Source of the DNA: Verrucomicrobiota bacterium | Lineage (GTDB): Bacteria; Verrucomicrobiota; Verrucomicrobiia; Limisphaerales; UBA1412 | Assembly: GCA_017557085.1 (NCBI GenBank) | Contig: JAFZAR010000002.1 | Location: 1 to 5,377 of the forward strand | Length of the DNA stretch: 5,377 nt | Direction: 5' to 3' | Notes under the pieces: generated by a model | Seen by the model: the letters and a program-made list of their open reading frames with translations, nothing else | Database searches by the model: none | Told to the model about the DNA's origin: nothing | Shown: positions 1 through 5,377 of the stretch, piece by piece | Position numbering within the stretch: the stretch's first letter is position 1 | Layout of the letters: every line of letters begins with the position of its first letter | Position numbers and translations under genes: made by a program

Positions 1-1010
1 AGAGGATTCTCCAGCACGTTGGCCAGTTCGATACCCTCTTCGATCGTGAAGTTACCGGTGATCTCACCCGAACCGCTGGGGATCTCACCATTGATGCGCG
101 GAGCGCTGGTCAGTTCACCGTCCAGCACGATACCGAGCAGCTGGCCCACGTTCTCGCGGGTCACTTTGGCAAATTTCACCGCACCTTCAGAATCCAGGGT
201 AAAGCTGATGGCCACACTGTTATCCACCGGGTTACGGTGGACCATGGCCTGCTGGATGTATTTACCGGTCAAACCTTCTTCGGGTTTCTTCTTGACCAGA
301 TAGCGGCGGGATTCCTGTTGAGAGTCGCCTTTGCGCTTGCTCTTCAGGGTCTCGGTCAAAATCTCATAACCAGGCTCGATGTAGTCCTGAGCCAGCAGTT
401 CATCGCTCTGCGGATGCACCATGCGGAACTCCAGGAACGCGGCGCGCTCGATCTGGCGGCGGGCGGCTTCGTTTTCAGCCTCGGTCAGACCCGGCAGCGC
501 GATCGTGATGCGGTCGGTGCCGTTGGGAGTGATCTCCGGCTCGGCTACGCCCATGCTGTCCACACGCTTACGGAGAATCTCGACCGCCTTGTCCAGAGCA
601 CTGGCGCGCTGGTCATCTTCCAGGCGGTTGGACTCCATTCCCACCAGGAAGGAGGTACCACCCTTGATGTCCAAGCCCAGACGGACTCTGCCGGCGATCT
701 TCCGCTGCAGGCGGTTCAGCACCGCCACCGTCGGATTATCCTCTTCGGAAACGTCACCCAGCTGAGGGAAGTACTTGGCGATGTCATTGGTGCCGGTGGC
801 CTCAAAGAGAGCCTGATAAGCATCCATGCCATCATTCGTGATCTTCTCCTGCGCCGTCTTGGCTATTTCCTCAAACGCGGCGTCTTTGTTCTCTGCGCGA
901 TCCTTAAATGCCTCCATCAAATCCCCACTGCGCATTGGGAACATGGAATACAACGCCCACACTACAATAAAAATAAGTGCAACCGTCCTGCCTGTTAATT
1001 TTCTTTGCAT
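1..1010 (-). CDS. secD: Protein translocase subunit SecD (N-terminal part, cut by window edge)
   Basis: SecD works with SecF and YajC at the SecYEG channel in the inner membrane, using the proton gradient to help pull exported proteins to the periplasmic side. The frame is open to the left edge: 336 full codons are visible and the C-terminal transmembrane bundle is missing. The start is the ATG at 1008-1010, preceded by AGGA at 1016-1019 with 5 bases between. Visible in order: a first membrane helix at about residues 8-24; a charged, mostly acidic segment at 28-100; the family signature LGLDIKGGTSF at 111-121; RKRVDSMGVAEPEI at 147-160, matching the 'RVxxLGVAEP' motif; and GELTSAPRINGEI at 298-310 followed by ITGNFTIEEGIELANVL at 317-333, the conserved end of the large periplasmic domain. 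It lies 43 bases after yajC, so the two are probably cotranscribed. Whether it is fused to SecF cannot be seen. The family is certain from the motifs. Confidence 0.96.
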   Translation of the reverse strand, partial: MQRKLTGRTVALIFIVVWALYSMFPMRSGDLMEAFKDRAENKDAAFEEIAKTAQEKITNDGMDAYQALFEATGTNDIAKYFPQLGDVSEEDNPTVAVLNRLQRKIAGRVRLGLDIKGGTSFLVGMESNRLEDDQRASALDKAVEILRKRVDSMGVAEPEITPNGTDRITIALPGLTEAENEAARRQIERAAFLEFRMVHPQSDELLAQDYIEPGYEILTETLKSKRKGDSQQESRRYLVKKKPEEGLTGKYIQQAMVHRNPVDNSVAISFTLDSEGAVKFAKVTRENVGQLLGIVLDGELTSAPRINGEIPSGSGEITGNFTIEEGIELANVLENP

Positions 1011-1053
1011 ATTTATCCTATTATCTAAAAAATCTGTTTAGAGGTCAGCGTCC

Positions 1054-1404
1054 TTATTTGGAACCATCCACACTCTGACCTTTCTCAATAATGTCTGCCA
1101 CAGAAGCTTGCGTCACTTCTAACTTGGAATCACCGGAGCGGATCGCCAGGGTCTTGTCCTTGACAGAGATCACGATAGCCACGATCCCCGCGTTCGTCAC
1201 GATGCGGTCGCCGGCTTTGATCGTCTTCAACATTGCCGCGTGTTCCTTGGCCTTCTTTTGCTGCGGTCTGAATAAGAACAACCACATGAACAAGATAAAG
1301 AAAGCCATCATACCCAGCATCTGGAGAAGCTGGGCCTTTTCATTTGGGGCTTGCCCCGCCTGCGGAGCAGCCATTGCCAATAAATTTAATAAGTTATATC
1401 CCAT
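1054..1404 (-). CDS. yajC: Sec translocon accessory protein YajC
   Basis: YajC is a small single-pass inner-membrane partner of SecDF in the Sec export machinery. The 116-residue length is normal for the family. A short N-terminal tail rich in Ala, Gln and Pro (11-24) leads into one membrane helix at about 27-45, followed directly by the family hallmark FRPQQKKAKEH (45-55). The cytoplasmic domain contains GDRIVTNAGI at 65-74, the conserved 'GDxVxTxGGI' segment, then a small beta-rich region. The ATG at 1404 has only a weak ribosome site (AGG two bases upstream). An internal ATG at residue 11 is an alternative start, but would shorten the N-terminus and has no better site. It stops with TAA 43 bases before secD, the usual yajC-secD order. 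Upstream lie a terminator-like hairpin cluster and a weak promoter candidate. Confidence 0.95.
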   Translation of the reverse strand: MGYNLLNLLAMAAPQAGQAPNEKAQLLQMLGMMAFFILFMWLFLFRPQQKKAKEHAAMLKTIKAGDRIVTNAGIVAIVISVKDKTLAIRSGDSKLEVTQASVADIIEKGQSVDGSK

Positions 1405-1417
1405 AACCTAGCGGGTT

Positions 1418-1447
1418 ATTAAAACCAAAAAAAGCTCTTCGTTGCAA
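1418..1447 (-). promoter_or_regulatory. Weak sigma70-like promoter candidate for yajC-secD
   Basis: On the minus strand TTGCAA (1442-1447, 4 of 6 to TTGACA) is followed after 18 bases by TTTAAT (1418-1423, 5 of 6 to TATAAT), 13 bases before the yajC ATG. It would give a very short leader. It overlaps the second hairpin and T tract, so termination of the sdh transcript and initiation here would share the same DNA. This rests on consensus matching only. Confidence 0.25.
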
Positions 1448-1467
1448 GACTAAAATCAGACAACGAA
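1427..1467 (-). terminator. Second hairpin with T tract downstream of sdhB
   Basis: On the minus strand TTCGTTG (1461-1467) pairs perfectly with CAACGAA (1438-1444) across a 16-base loop. Four bases later comes a run of seven T (1427-1433). The stem is short and the loop long, but the T tract gives it the form of an intrinsic terminator for the sdh transcript. Its first arm overlaps the base of the larger hairpin at 1463-1503, so the two compete for five bases. Confidence 0.5.
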
Positions 1468-1503
1468 ATACACACTCCGGCAAAACCGGAATGTGTATCT
1501 CGT
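1463..1503 (-). terminator. Strong RNA hairpin after sdhB
   Basis: Arms 1463-1480 and 1486-1503 form an 18-pair stem with a 5-base loop. In the minus-strand RNA, 16 positions are Watson-Crick pairs and the other two are G-U wobbles. In the plus-strand RNA the same two positions would be A-C mismatches, so the structure fits RNA made in the sdhB direction. It starts 28 bases after the sdhB stop. No T run follows at once, so it may be a 3'-end stabiliser or part of a tandem terminator with the hairpin at 1438-1467. Confidence 0.65.
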
Positions 1504-1507
1504 TTAT

Positions 1508-1526
1508 CAGTCTTTCAGACAGACTG
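1508..1526 (-). other. Small hairpin just after the sdhB stop
   Basis: CAGTCT (1521-1526 on the minus strand) pairs with AGACTG (1508-1513) around a 7-base loop, only 5 bases after sdhB. The 3' half also contains AAGACT, which could pair with AGTCTT in the loop of the hairpin at 1438-1467, giving an alternative fold. Its role is unknown; it is the first of three consecutive hairpins in this gap. Confidence 0.4.
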
Positions 1527-1531
1527 TGTTA

Positions 1532-2299
1532 TTAGCGATCACATTCACCTTTGGCAACCGCCACCGCGTAATCACGGTTCAGGCGGGCAATAAATGAAGC
1601 ACTGACTCTCTTCGGGCAAACCGATTCGCAAGCATACGTATTGGTGCAGTTGCCGAATCCTTCTTTGTCCATCTGAGAGATCATCTTCCACACACGTTTG
1701 TCACGTTCGGGCTGACCTTGAGGCAACAGTCCCAGGTGACCCACCTTGGCGGAGACGAACAGCATCGCGGAAGCATTCTTACAGGCCGCCACACACGCGC
1801 CGCAGCCGATGCAGGCCGCCGCGTCCATGGCCTCGTCCGAAGCCTTCTTGGAAATCGGCAAAGCGTTCGCGGCCGGAGCGTTACCTGTGCTGACCGAGAT
1901 ATAACCGCCAGCCTGGATAATACGATCCAAAGCGGAACGGTTCGTGATCAGGTCCTTCAGCACCGGGAACGGACGGGCGCGCCAGGGCTCGATAGCAATG
2001 GTGTCACCGTCTTTGAAGTGGCGCATGTGGAGCTGGCAGACCGTGGTTCCGCGCTGCGGACCATGCGGCACGCCGTTGACTACCATGGAGCAGGTACCAC
2101 AGATACCTTCACGGCAATCCGAGTCAAAAGCAATGGGATCCTGGCCCTTCTGGATCAGGTCTTCATTGACGACATCCAGCATTTCGAGGAAGGACATATC
2201 CGGCGAGACTTTTTTCGCCTGGTAAGTCTCCATTTTACCATTGGAGGCTTGATCCTTCTGTCTCCAAACCTTTAAGGTCAAATTCATATCTTTGCTCAT
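1532..2299 (-). CDS. sdhB: Succinate dehydrogenase/fumarate reductase iron-sulfur subunit SdhB
   Basis: This is the electron-transfer subunit of complex II, carrying electrons between the FAD of SdhA and the heme/quinone site in SdhC, on the cytoplasmic face of the membrane. It has 255 residues, normal for the family. An N-terminal ferredoxin fold has C62, C67, C70 and C88 for the [2Fe-2S] cluster, within DCREGICGTCSM. The C-terminal domain has C163-x2-C166-x2-C169 plus C228 for [4Fe-4S], and C173, C218 and C224 for [3Fe-4S]. This spacing matches E. coli SdhB position for position, so all three clusters should be present. The ATG overlaps the sdhA stop by one base (TAATG), with a strong AAGGAG 9 bases upstream, so translation is probably coupled to sdhA. 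The gene ends with a tandem TAATAA. It could serve as fumarate reductase FrdB; sequence alone does not decide. Confidence 0.96.
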   Translation of the reverse strand: MSKDMNLTLKVWRQKDQASNGKMETYQAKKVSPDMSFLEMLDVVNEDLIQKGQDPIAFDSDCREGICGTCSMVVNGVPHGPQRGTTVCQLHMRHFKDGDTIAIEPWRARPFPVLKDLITNRSALDRIIQAGGYISVSTGNAPAANALPISKKASDEAMDAAACIGCGACVAACKNASAMLFVSAKVGHLGLLPQGQPERDKRVWKMISQMDKEGFGNCTNTYACESVCPKRVSASFIARLNRDYAVAVAKGECDR

Positions 2300-4212
2300 T
2301 ATTTATAGCTCCTTTGGCTCATAGTTACCACTTCGTATTTCAGAGGTTCCACATTGCGGACCGGTTCCTTGCCTTCGCCGGTGTATTCCCACACGGCCAC
2401 ATGGGCAAAGTTCTCGTCATCGCGTTTGGCCTCATTATCTTCCGTCTGATATTCCACGCGGAAGTGACCGCCGCAGGATTCTCTGCGTTCCAAAGCGTCC
2501 TTACAGAGCAGCTCGGCAAATTCCATATAATCGGAAATGCGGTTGGCCAGCTCCAGGGTCTGGTTCAGTTCATTCTCAGCTCCAACGACTTTGAGGTTCT
2601 TCCAGAACTCATCGCGGATGACCGCGATCTTCTTCAGAGCCGTCTTCAGGCTTTCCTCGCTGCGGGCCATACCGCAGTTGTCCCAAAGCAGTTTACCCAG
2701 CTCACGGTGGAAGGAGGTCGGAGTACGGCTGCCGTTGATGGAGAGCAGCTTCTTGATACGATCGGATGCCGTCTTCTCAGCTTCCTTGAATTCTTCGGAG
2801 TCAGTGCTCGGAACGAACTTCTTGGAGGAGCCGAAGTAATTGGCGATCGTGTAAGGCAGCACAAAGTAACCATCGGACAAGCCCTGCATCAACGCGCTCG
2901 CGCCCAAGCGGTTCGCACCGTGATCAGAGAAGTTGGCCTCACCCAGTACGAAGAGACCGGGGATCGTGCTCATCAAATTATAATCTACCCACAAACCGCC
3001 CATCGTATAGTGGACAGCCGGGAAGATGCGCATCGGGGCTTCATAAGCGTCTTCACCCGTGATGCGTTCATACATTTCAAAGAGGTTGCCGTAGCGTTCT
3101 TCGATAGCTTTGCGGCCCAGACGGCCGATCGCCTCGGAGAAGTCCAGATACACACCCAGACCGGTCGGGCCTACGCCGCGTCCGGCATCGCACACCAGCT
3201 TGGCCGCGCGTGAAGTCACATCGCGGGGCGCCAGGTTGCCGAATGAGGGATAACGGGTCTCCAGATAGTAATCACGATCCTCTTCAGGGATCTGTGCCGG
3301 CGGACGTTTGTCACCCTTGTTCTTGGGCACCCACACACGGCCGTCATTACGCAGAGACTCGGACATCAGAGTCAGTTTGCTCTGGTGATCACCGCTGACC
3401 GGGATACAGGTCGGGTGGATCTGCGTATAGCAGGGATTGGCAAATCCCGCGCCGCGTTTGTAGGAACGCCAGGCGGCCATACAGTTACATCCGCGGGCAT
3501 TCGTGCTCAGGAAGAACGTATTGCCGTAACCGCCGGTAGCCAGCACCACCGCGTCGGCCGCGTAGGAGCTGATCTTGCCGGTAACCATATCGCGCACCAC
3601 GATGCCCTTGGCTTCGCCCTTGACGACAACCAGGTCGAGCATCTCTGTGCGGCTGAAAATCTTGACTTTACCAGCGGCCACCTGACGGCTCAAAGCCTGA
3701 TAGGCACCCAGCAGCAGCTGCTGACCGGTCTGGCCTCTGGCATAGAAGGTACGGGAGACCTGCGCGCCGCCGAAAGAGCGGTTCGTCAGCAGTCCGCCGT
3801 ATTCACGGGCAAACGGAACACCCTGCGCCACACATTGGTCAATAATGCAGTTACTGACCTCGGCCAGACGATAAACATTGGCCTCACGAGCGCGGAAGTC
3901 ACCGCCCTTGATCGTGTCATAAAACAGACGATAAACACTATCACCGTCACTGGGATAGTTCTTAGCGGCATTGATACCGCCCTGAGCCGCGATACTGTGG
4001 GCACGGCGCGCGCTGTCCTGATAACAGAAGCACGTTACATTATAGCCCAGCTCGCCCAGGGATGCCGCGGCGGAAGCTCCGGCCAAACCGGTTCCCACCA
4101 CGATCACGCTAAATTTACGCTTGTTAGCCGGATTGACCAGCTTGCAGTGTTCCTTATAGTGGCTCCACTTTGTCTCAAGGGGACCCGAAGGGATTTTTGC
4201 ATCAAGTTTCAT
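2299..4212 (-). CDS. sdhA: Succinate dehydrogenase/fumarate reductase flavoprotein subunit SdhA
   Basis: This is the catalytic subunit of complex II, interconverting succinate and fumarate at a covalently bound FAD on the cytoplasmic side. It has 637 residues, within the range of the non-classical type. The nucleotide-binding fold is at 35-62 with G40-x-G42-x2-G45. H72 in ARRAHSIAAQGGI is the expected histidyl-FAD attachment site. Active-site residues by family motif are H266 in QIHPTCI, R330 in LAPRDVTSRA, H401 in VHYTMGGLWVD and R435 in GANRLGASALMQG. Residues 283-295 read MSESLRNDGRVWV, the form seen in Bacillus/Bacteroides-like enzymes rather than the TEGxRGEGG of the E. coli SdhA type. 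A C-terminal helical domain follows from about residue 500. The ATG has GAGGAG 11 bases upstream (4224-4229). The gene lies 26 bases after sdhC and overlaps sdhB by one base. No key residue is missing. The physiological direction is not determinable here. Confidence 0.97.
   Translation of the reverse strand: MKLDAKIPSGPLETKWSHYKEHCKLVNPANKRKFSVIVVGTGLAGASAAASLGELGYNVTCFCYQDSARRAHSIAAQGGINAAKNYPSDGDSVYRLFYDTIKGGDFRAREANVYRLAEVSNCIIDQCVAQGVPFAREYGGLLTNRSFGGAQVSRTFYARGQTGQQLLLGAYQALSRQVAAGKVKIFSRTEMLDLVVVKGEAKGIVVRDMVTGKISSYAADAVVLATGGYGNTFFLSTNARGCNCMAAWRSYKRGAGFANPCYTQIHPTCIPVSGDHQSKLTLMSESLRNDGRVWVPKNKGDKRPPAQIPEEDRDYYLETRYPSFGNLAPRDVTSRAAKLVCDAGRGVGPTGLGVYLDFSEAIGRLGRKAIEERYGNLFEMYERITGEDAYEAPMRIFPAVHYTMGGLWVDYNLMSTIPGLFVLGEANFSDHGANRLGASALMQGLSDGYFVLPYTIANYFGSSKKFVPSTDSEEFKEAEKTASDRIKKLLSINGSRTPTSFHRELGKLLWDNCGMARSEESLKTALKKIAVIRDEFWKNLKVVGAENELNQTLELANRISDYMEFAELLCKDALERRESCGGHFRVEYQTEDNEAKRDDENFAHVAVWEYTGEGKEPVRNVEPLKYEVVTMSQRSYK
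2309..2314 (-). promoter_or_regulatory. Ribosome binding site of sdhB inside sdhA
   Basis: AAGGAG on the minus strand lies 9 bases before the sdhB ATG and within the last codons of sdhA. It fixes the sdhB start and, with the TAATG overlap, supports coupled translation of the two subunits. Confidence 0.8.
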
Positions 4213-4238
4213 TGTAAAATTCTCTCCTCTTTCCTTAG

Positions 4239-4925
4239 TTATTTAAGAATCCCCAACATGCAAACGAGAGGAATCAAACACATTCCAGCGAACAAGAACA
4301 GCACCGCAGCCTTGGTCACTACTTTAATATACAGCGCATAGGTCTTGTTTCTCAGACCCAGGGACTGGAAGATACTCTCCAGACCGTGCCACAGATGCAG
4401 GGCCAGGCAGCAGGTAGCTATCAGATAGCAGATACCCGCCACGGGATGACCGATACCTTTGATCACAATGTGATAAACATCAGCCACTTGTTTGTCGCCC
4501 AGCATCGCCGTCTGATTCACCACATCCGGACGAGTCAGACCGCAGGTCAGATCCACGATGTGCCAGATCACGAAGAAGAAGATCGCGACACCGCCGCAAA
4601 CCATCATCTTGGAGGCAAAATCCGTGTACGGCTGCTTGTTGACTACATACTTGACCGGGCGCGCGGCGCGGTTTTCCAGCCACAGGGACAGCGCCACCAC
4701 GATATGCACCAGCGCGATCGTTCCCAGACCTAAACGATAACCCCACAAAATTGCGAAGTTCGAGTGCAGTAACACCGCGTACTTATTGAGAGCATCGGCC
4801 CCCAAGAAGATCTGCAGGTTACCCAATAAATGAACAAACACGAAAGCCGACATCGCCGCTCCCGTGAGTGCCATGATATACTTCCTGCCCACAGAGGAGA
4901 GGAAAATAGCTTTTATGAGATTCAT
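4239..4925 (-). CDS. sdhC: Succinate dehydrogenase cytochrome b subunit SdhC (b558 family)
   Basis: This is the membrane anchor of complex II: it holds the SdhAB dimer on the inner membrane, binds heme b and forms the quinone site. Starting at the ATG at 4923-4925 it has 228 residues, the usual size for a fused one-subunit anchor, and no sdhD follows. Five membrane helices are visible at about 17-37, 62-84, 108-129, 157-178 and 202-224. H32, H74, H122 and H177 sit in helices 1-4 like the four heme ligands of Bacillus subtilis SdhC, suggesting two hemes; H180, in HLWHG, is an alternative to H177. The N-terminus (SSVGRKYIMALTG) is typical of the family. An upstream in-frame TTG at 4949 would add 8 residues, but it lacks a ribosome site; the ATG has only a weak AAAAGAG one base away. 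It is the first gene of the sdhCAB operon. Menaquinone use is likely for this type but inferred. Confidence 0.94.
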   Translation of the reverse strand: MNLIKAIFLSSVGRKYIMALTGAAMSAFVFVHLLGNLQIFLGADALNKYAVLLHSNFAILWGYRLGLGTIALVHIVVALSLWLENRAARPVKYVVNKQPYTDFASKMMVCGGVAIFFFVIWHIVDLTCGLTRPDVVNQTAMLGDKQVADVYHIVIKGIGHPVAGICYLIATCCLALHLWHGLESIFQSLGLRNKTYALYIKVVTKAAVLFLFAGMCLIPLVCMLGILK

Positions 4926-4965
4926 GCTCTTTTCTTGTAATGACTTCAAGGCGGACCGTTAGATG

Positions 4966-5033
4966 CTTCTGCCGGGAAAACAATCCTTCCGAAAAAGATT
5001 TTCTCTTTTTCTTCCAAACTTATCCTTCTGCCG
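4966..5033. repeat. Pair of 9-base direct repeats upstream of sdhC
   Basis: CTTCTGCCG occurs at 4966-4974 and 5025-5033, 59 bases apart (between five and six helical turns). The pair flanks the inverted repeat at 4991-5011. It could be paired regulator sites or chance. Confidence 0.3.
4991..5011. repeat. Perfect inverted repeat in the sdhC leader
   Basis: GAAAAAGA (4991-4998) and TCTTTTTC (5004-5011) are perfect reverse complements around a 5-base centre, 66 bases upstream of the sdhC start. It could form a weak A-T rich hairpin in the leader RNA or be a protein-binding site. The purine/pyrimidine bias makes a chance origin possible. Confidence 0.4.
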
Positions 5034-5075
5034 CTGAGGCAAAAAGAGCTTCCGACAGAACCTTCGCCAGCCCTC

Positions 5076-5183
5076 TTATTCTACATAGATATCATCCGGC
5101 GCGAATACGCCGGACACCCACCAGTCAACCATATCCGGCCCCGAAAAACAATCAAAATCTTCATACTGAGACTCCAATATATG
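5076..5183 (-). other. In-frame coding-like extension beyond a TAG stop
   Basis: Directly after the TAG at 5184-5186, the same frame continues for 35 sense codons to a TAA at 5076-5078. The residues look like real protein (for example YEDFDCFSGPDMVDWWVSG, then FAPDDIYVE at the end): acidic and aromatic, with two adjacent Trp. This suggests the last part of a gene cut by a nonsense change, or a read-through tail. The run of 35 open codons has roughly a one-in-five chance of occurring at random, so the support is moderate. An out-of-frame 27-codon ORF (5081-5164) with GGAG 7 bases upstream overlaps it and is a weaker candidate. Confidence 0.35.
5095..5114. repeat. GC-rich inverted repeat
   Basis: TCCGGCG (5095-5101) and CGCCGGA (5108-5114) are perfect reverse complements around a 6-base loop. 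On the minus strand this lies near the end of the extension after the TAG, just before its TAA. No T run follows on either strand, so it is not a standard terminator; it could slow 3' decay of the upstream transcript or simply be coding sequence. Confidence 0.4.
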
Positions 5184-5377
5184 CTAAAACACGCCAAAAT
5201 CTGCCAAATCCGCGCCCATTCGGAAAACCCCGTCACCTTCATAAACATTGTAATATATTGTTTTTCTACTAGTTAGAATGATTCCACGTTTTTCTCCGGC
5301 CTCTTCAAAATGTTTTGCAAGTTTTATCGTTGATTTTCTGGAAAAAATATCGTACAAGAGTACCGTGTGCATCCCAT
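5184..5377 (-). CDS. Hypothetical protein, partial or short
   Basis: I do not recognise this protein. The frame is open to the right edge; the first ATG inside the window is at 5370-5372, giving 62 residues before a TAG, but the gene may begin outside. The peptide starts MHTVLLYDIFSRKSTIKLAK, continues with a charged helix-like part (FEEAGEKRG), then a strand-like IILTSRKTIYYNVYEGD and ends at MGADLADFGVF. There is no signal peptide, membrane helix or known motif. Its DNA is AT-rich (about 33% GC over 5241-5377) and uses codons such as AGA, ATA, CTA and AGT more than the sdh and sec genes, so it may be an acquired or poorly conserved accessory gene. It stops 258 bases before sdhC. The frame continues sensibly past the TAG, so it may be the front of a broken gene. 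Chance ORF remains possible. Confidence 0.4.
   Translation of the reverse strand, partial: GMHTVLLYDIFSRKSTIKLAKHFEEAGEKRGIILTSRKTIYYNVYEGDGVFRMGADLADFGVF

Larger units (their letters stand above)
4926..5075 (-). other. Leader region upstream of sdhC
   Basis: This 150-base stretch lies between the end of the upstream reading frame and sdhC and should hold the promoter and leader of the sdh operon. No convincing -35/-10 pair was found. It contains a perfect 8-base inverted repeat (4991-5011) and a 9-base direct repeat (CTTCTGCCG at 4966-4974 and 5025-5033, plus-strand reading). No gene is supported on either strand; a plus-strand frame across it reads as non-protein. Confidence 0.5.

Noticed and set aside
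237..998. Plus-strand ORF of 253 codons opposite secD
   Set aside because: The minus strand translates to clear SecD across the whole stretch; the plus-strand product matches no family I know and reads as antisense.
2314..3213. Plus-strand ORF of 299 codons opposite sdhA
   Set aside because: Antisense shadow of the conserved sdhA C-terminal half; no independent support.
3385..4341. Long plus-strand ORF of 318 codons opposite sdhA
   Set aside because: It is the antisense shadow of sdhA and the end of sdhC, has no recognisable domains and no ribosome site, and the minus strand is unambiguously coding.
4926..4949. Longer sdhC with a TTG start at 4949
   Set aside because: There is no ribosome site upstream of the TTG, and the ATG at 4925 gives an N-terminus (MNLIKAIFLSSVGRKYIM) that fits the family.
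5095..5114. GC-rich inverted repeat as an intrinsic terminator
   Set aside because: No T run follows the stem on either strand, so only a neutral repeat entry is kept.
4940..5272. Plus-strand ORF of 110 codons in the sdhC upstream region
   Set aside because: The product is low-complexity (rich in Pro, Arg, His and Phe), has no ribosome site, overlaps the sdhC start region, and competes with a more protein-like minus-strand frame.

Overview
The window carries an ordinary bacterial housekeeping block, and every convincing gene is read from the minus strand. In transcription order (right to left) it holds: a short, unrecognised reading frame that runs in from the right edge; a leader region with no recognised gene; a three-gene succinate dehydrogenase/fumarate reductase operon (sdhC-sdhA-sdhB); a hairpin-rich intergenic region; and then yajC followed by the N-terminal part of secD, which is cut by the left edge.

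The complex II operon is of the non-classical kind. It has one five-helix cytochrome b558-type anchor (SdhC, with histidines placed for two hemes) and no SdhD. SdhA is a 637-residue flavoprotein with the 'SESLRNDGR' variant of the active-site segment, and SdhB carries all cysteines for [2Fe-2S], [4Fe-4S] and [3Fe-4S] clusters. The order C-A-B, the short spacings and the TAATG overlap between sdhA and sdhB point to one transcript with coupled translation. Electrons would pass from succinate through FAD and the clusters to the hemes and the quinone, or in reverse for fumarate reduction. The sequence does not settle the direction.

YajC and SecD are accessory parts of the Sec translocon in the inner membrane, and their adjacency (43 bases apart) is the common bacterial arrangement. 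A strong RNA hairpin followed by a second hairpin with a T tract separates them from sdhB, so they are probably a separate transcription unit, or at least partly insulated from it.

The organism is a bacterium with moderately high GC in its genes (about 55-65% in the lines counted by hand). YajC-SecD together with a Bacteroidota/Verrucomicrobiota-like Sdh type suggests a member of the PVC group (Verrucomicrobiota, Kiritimatiellota or Lentisphaerota) or a relative. This is an impression from protein style, not a demonstrated placement.

The least ordinary part is 5076-5377. It is AT-rich (about 33% GC over 5241-5377) and encodes an unrecognised peptide whose frame meets one TAG and then continues with plausible protein for 35 more codons to a TAA. 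No mobile element, CRISPR array, tRNA or rRNA was seen, and I found no clearly novel system.
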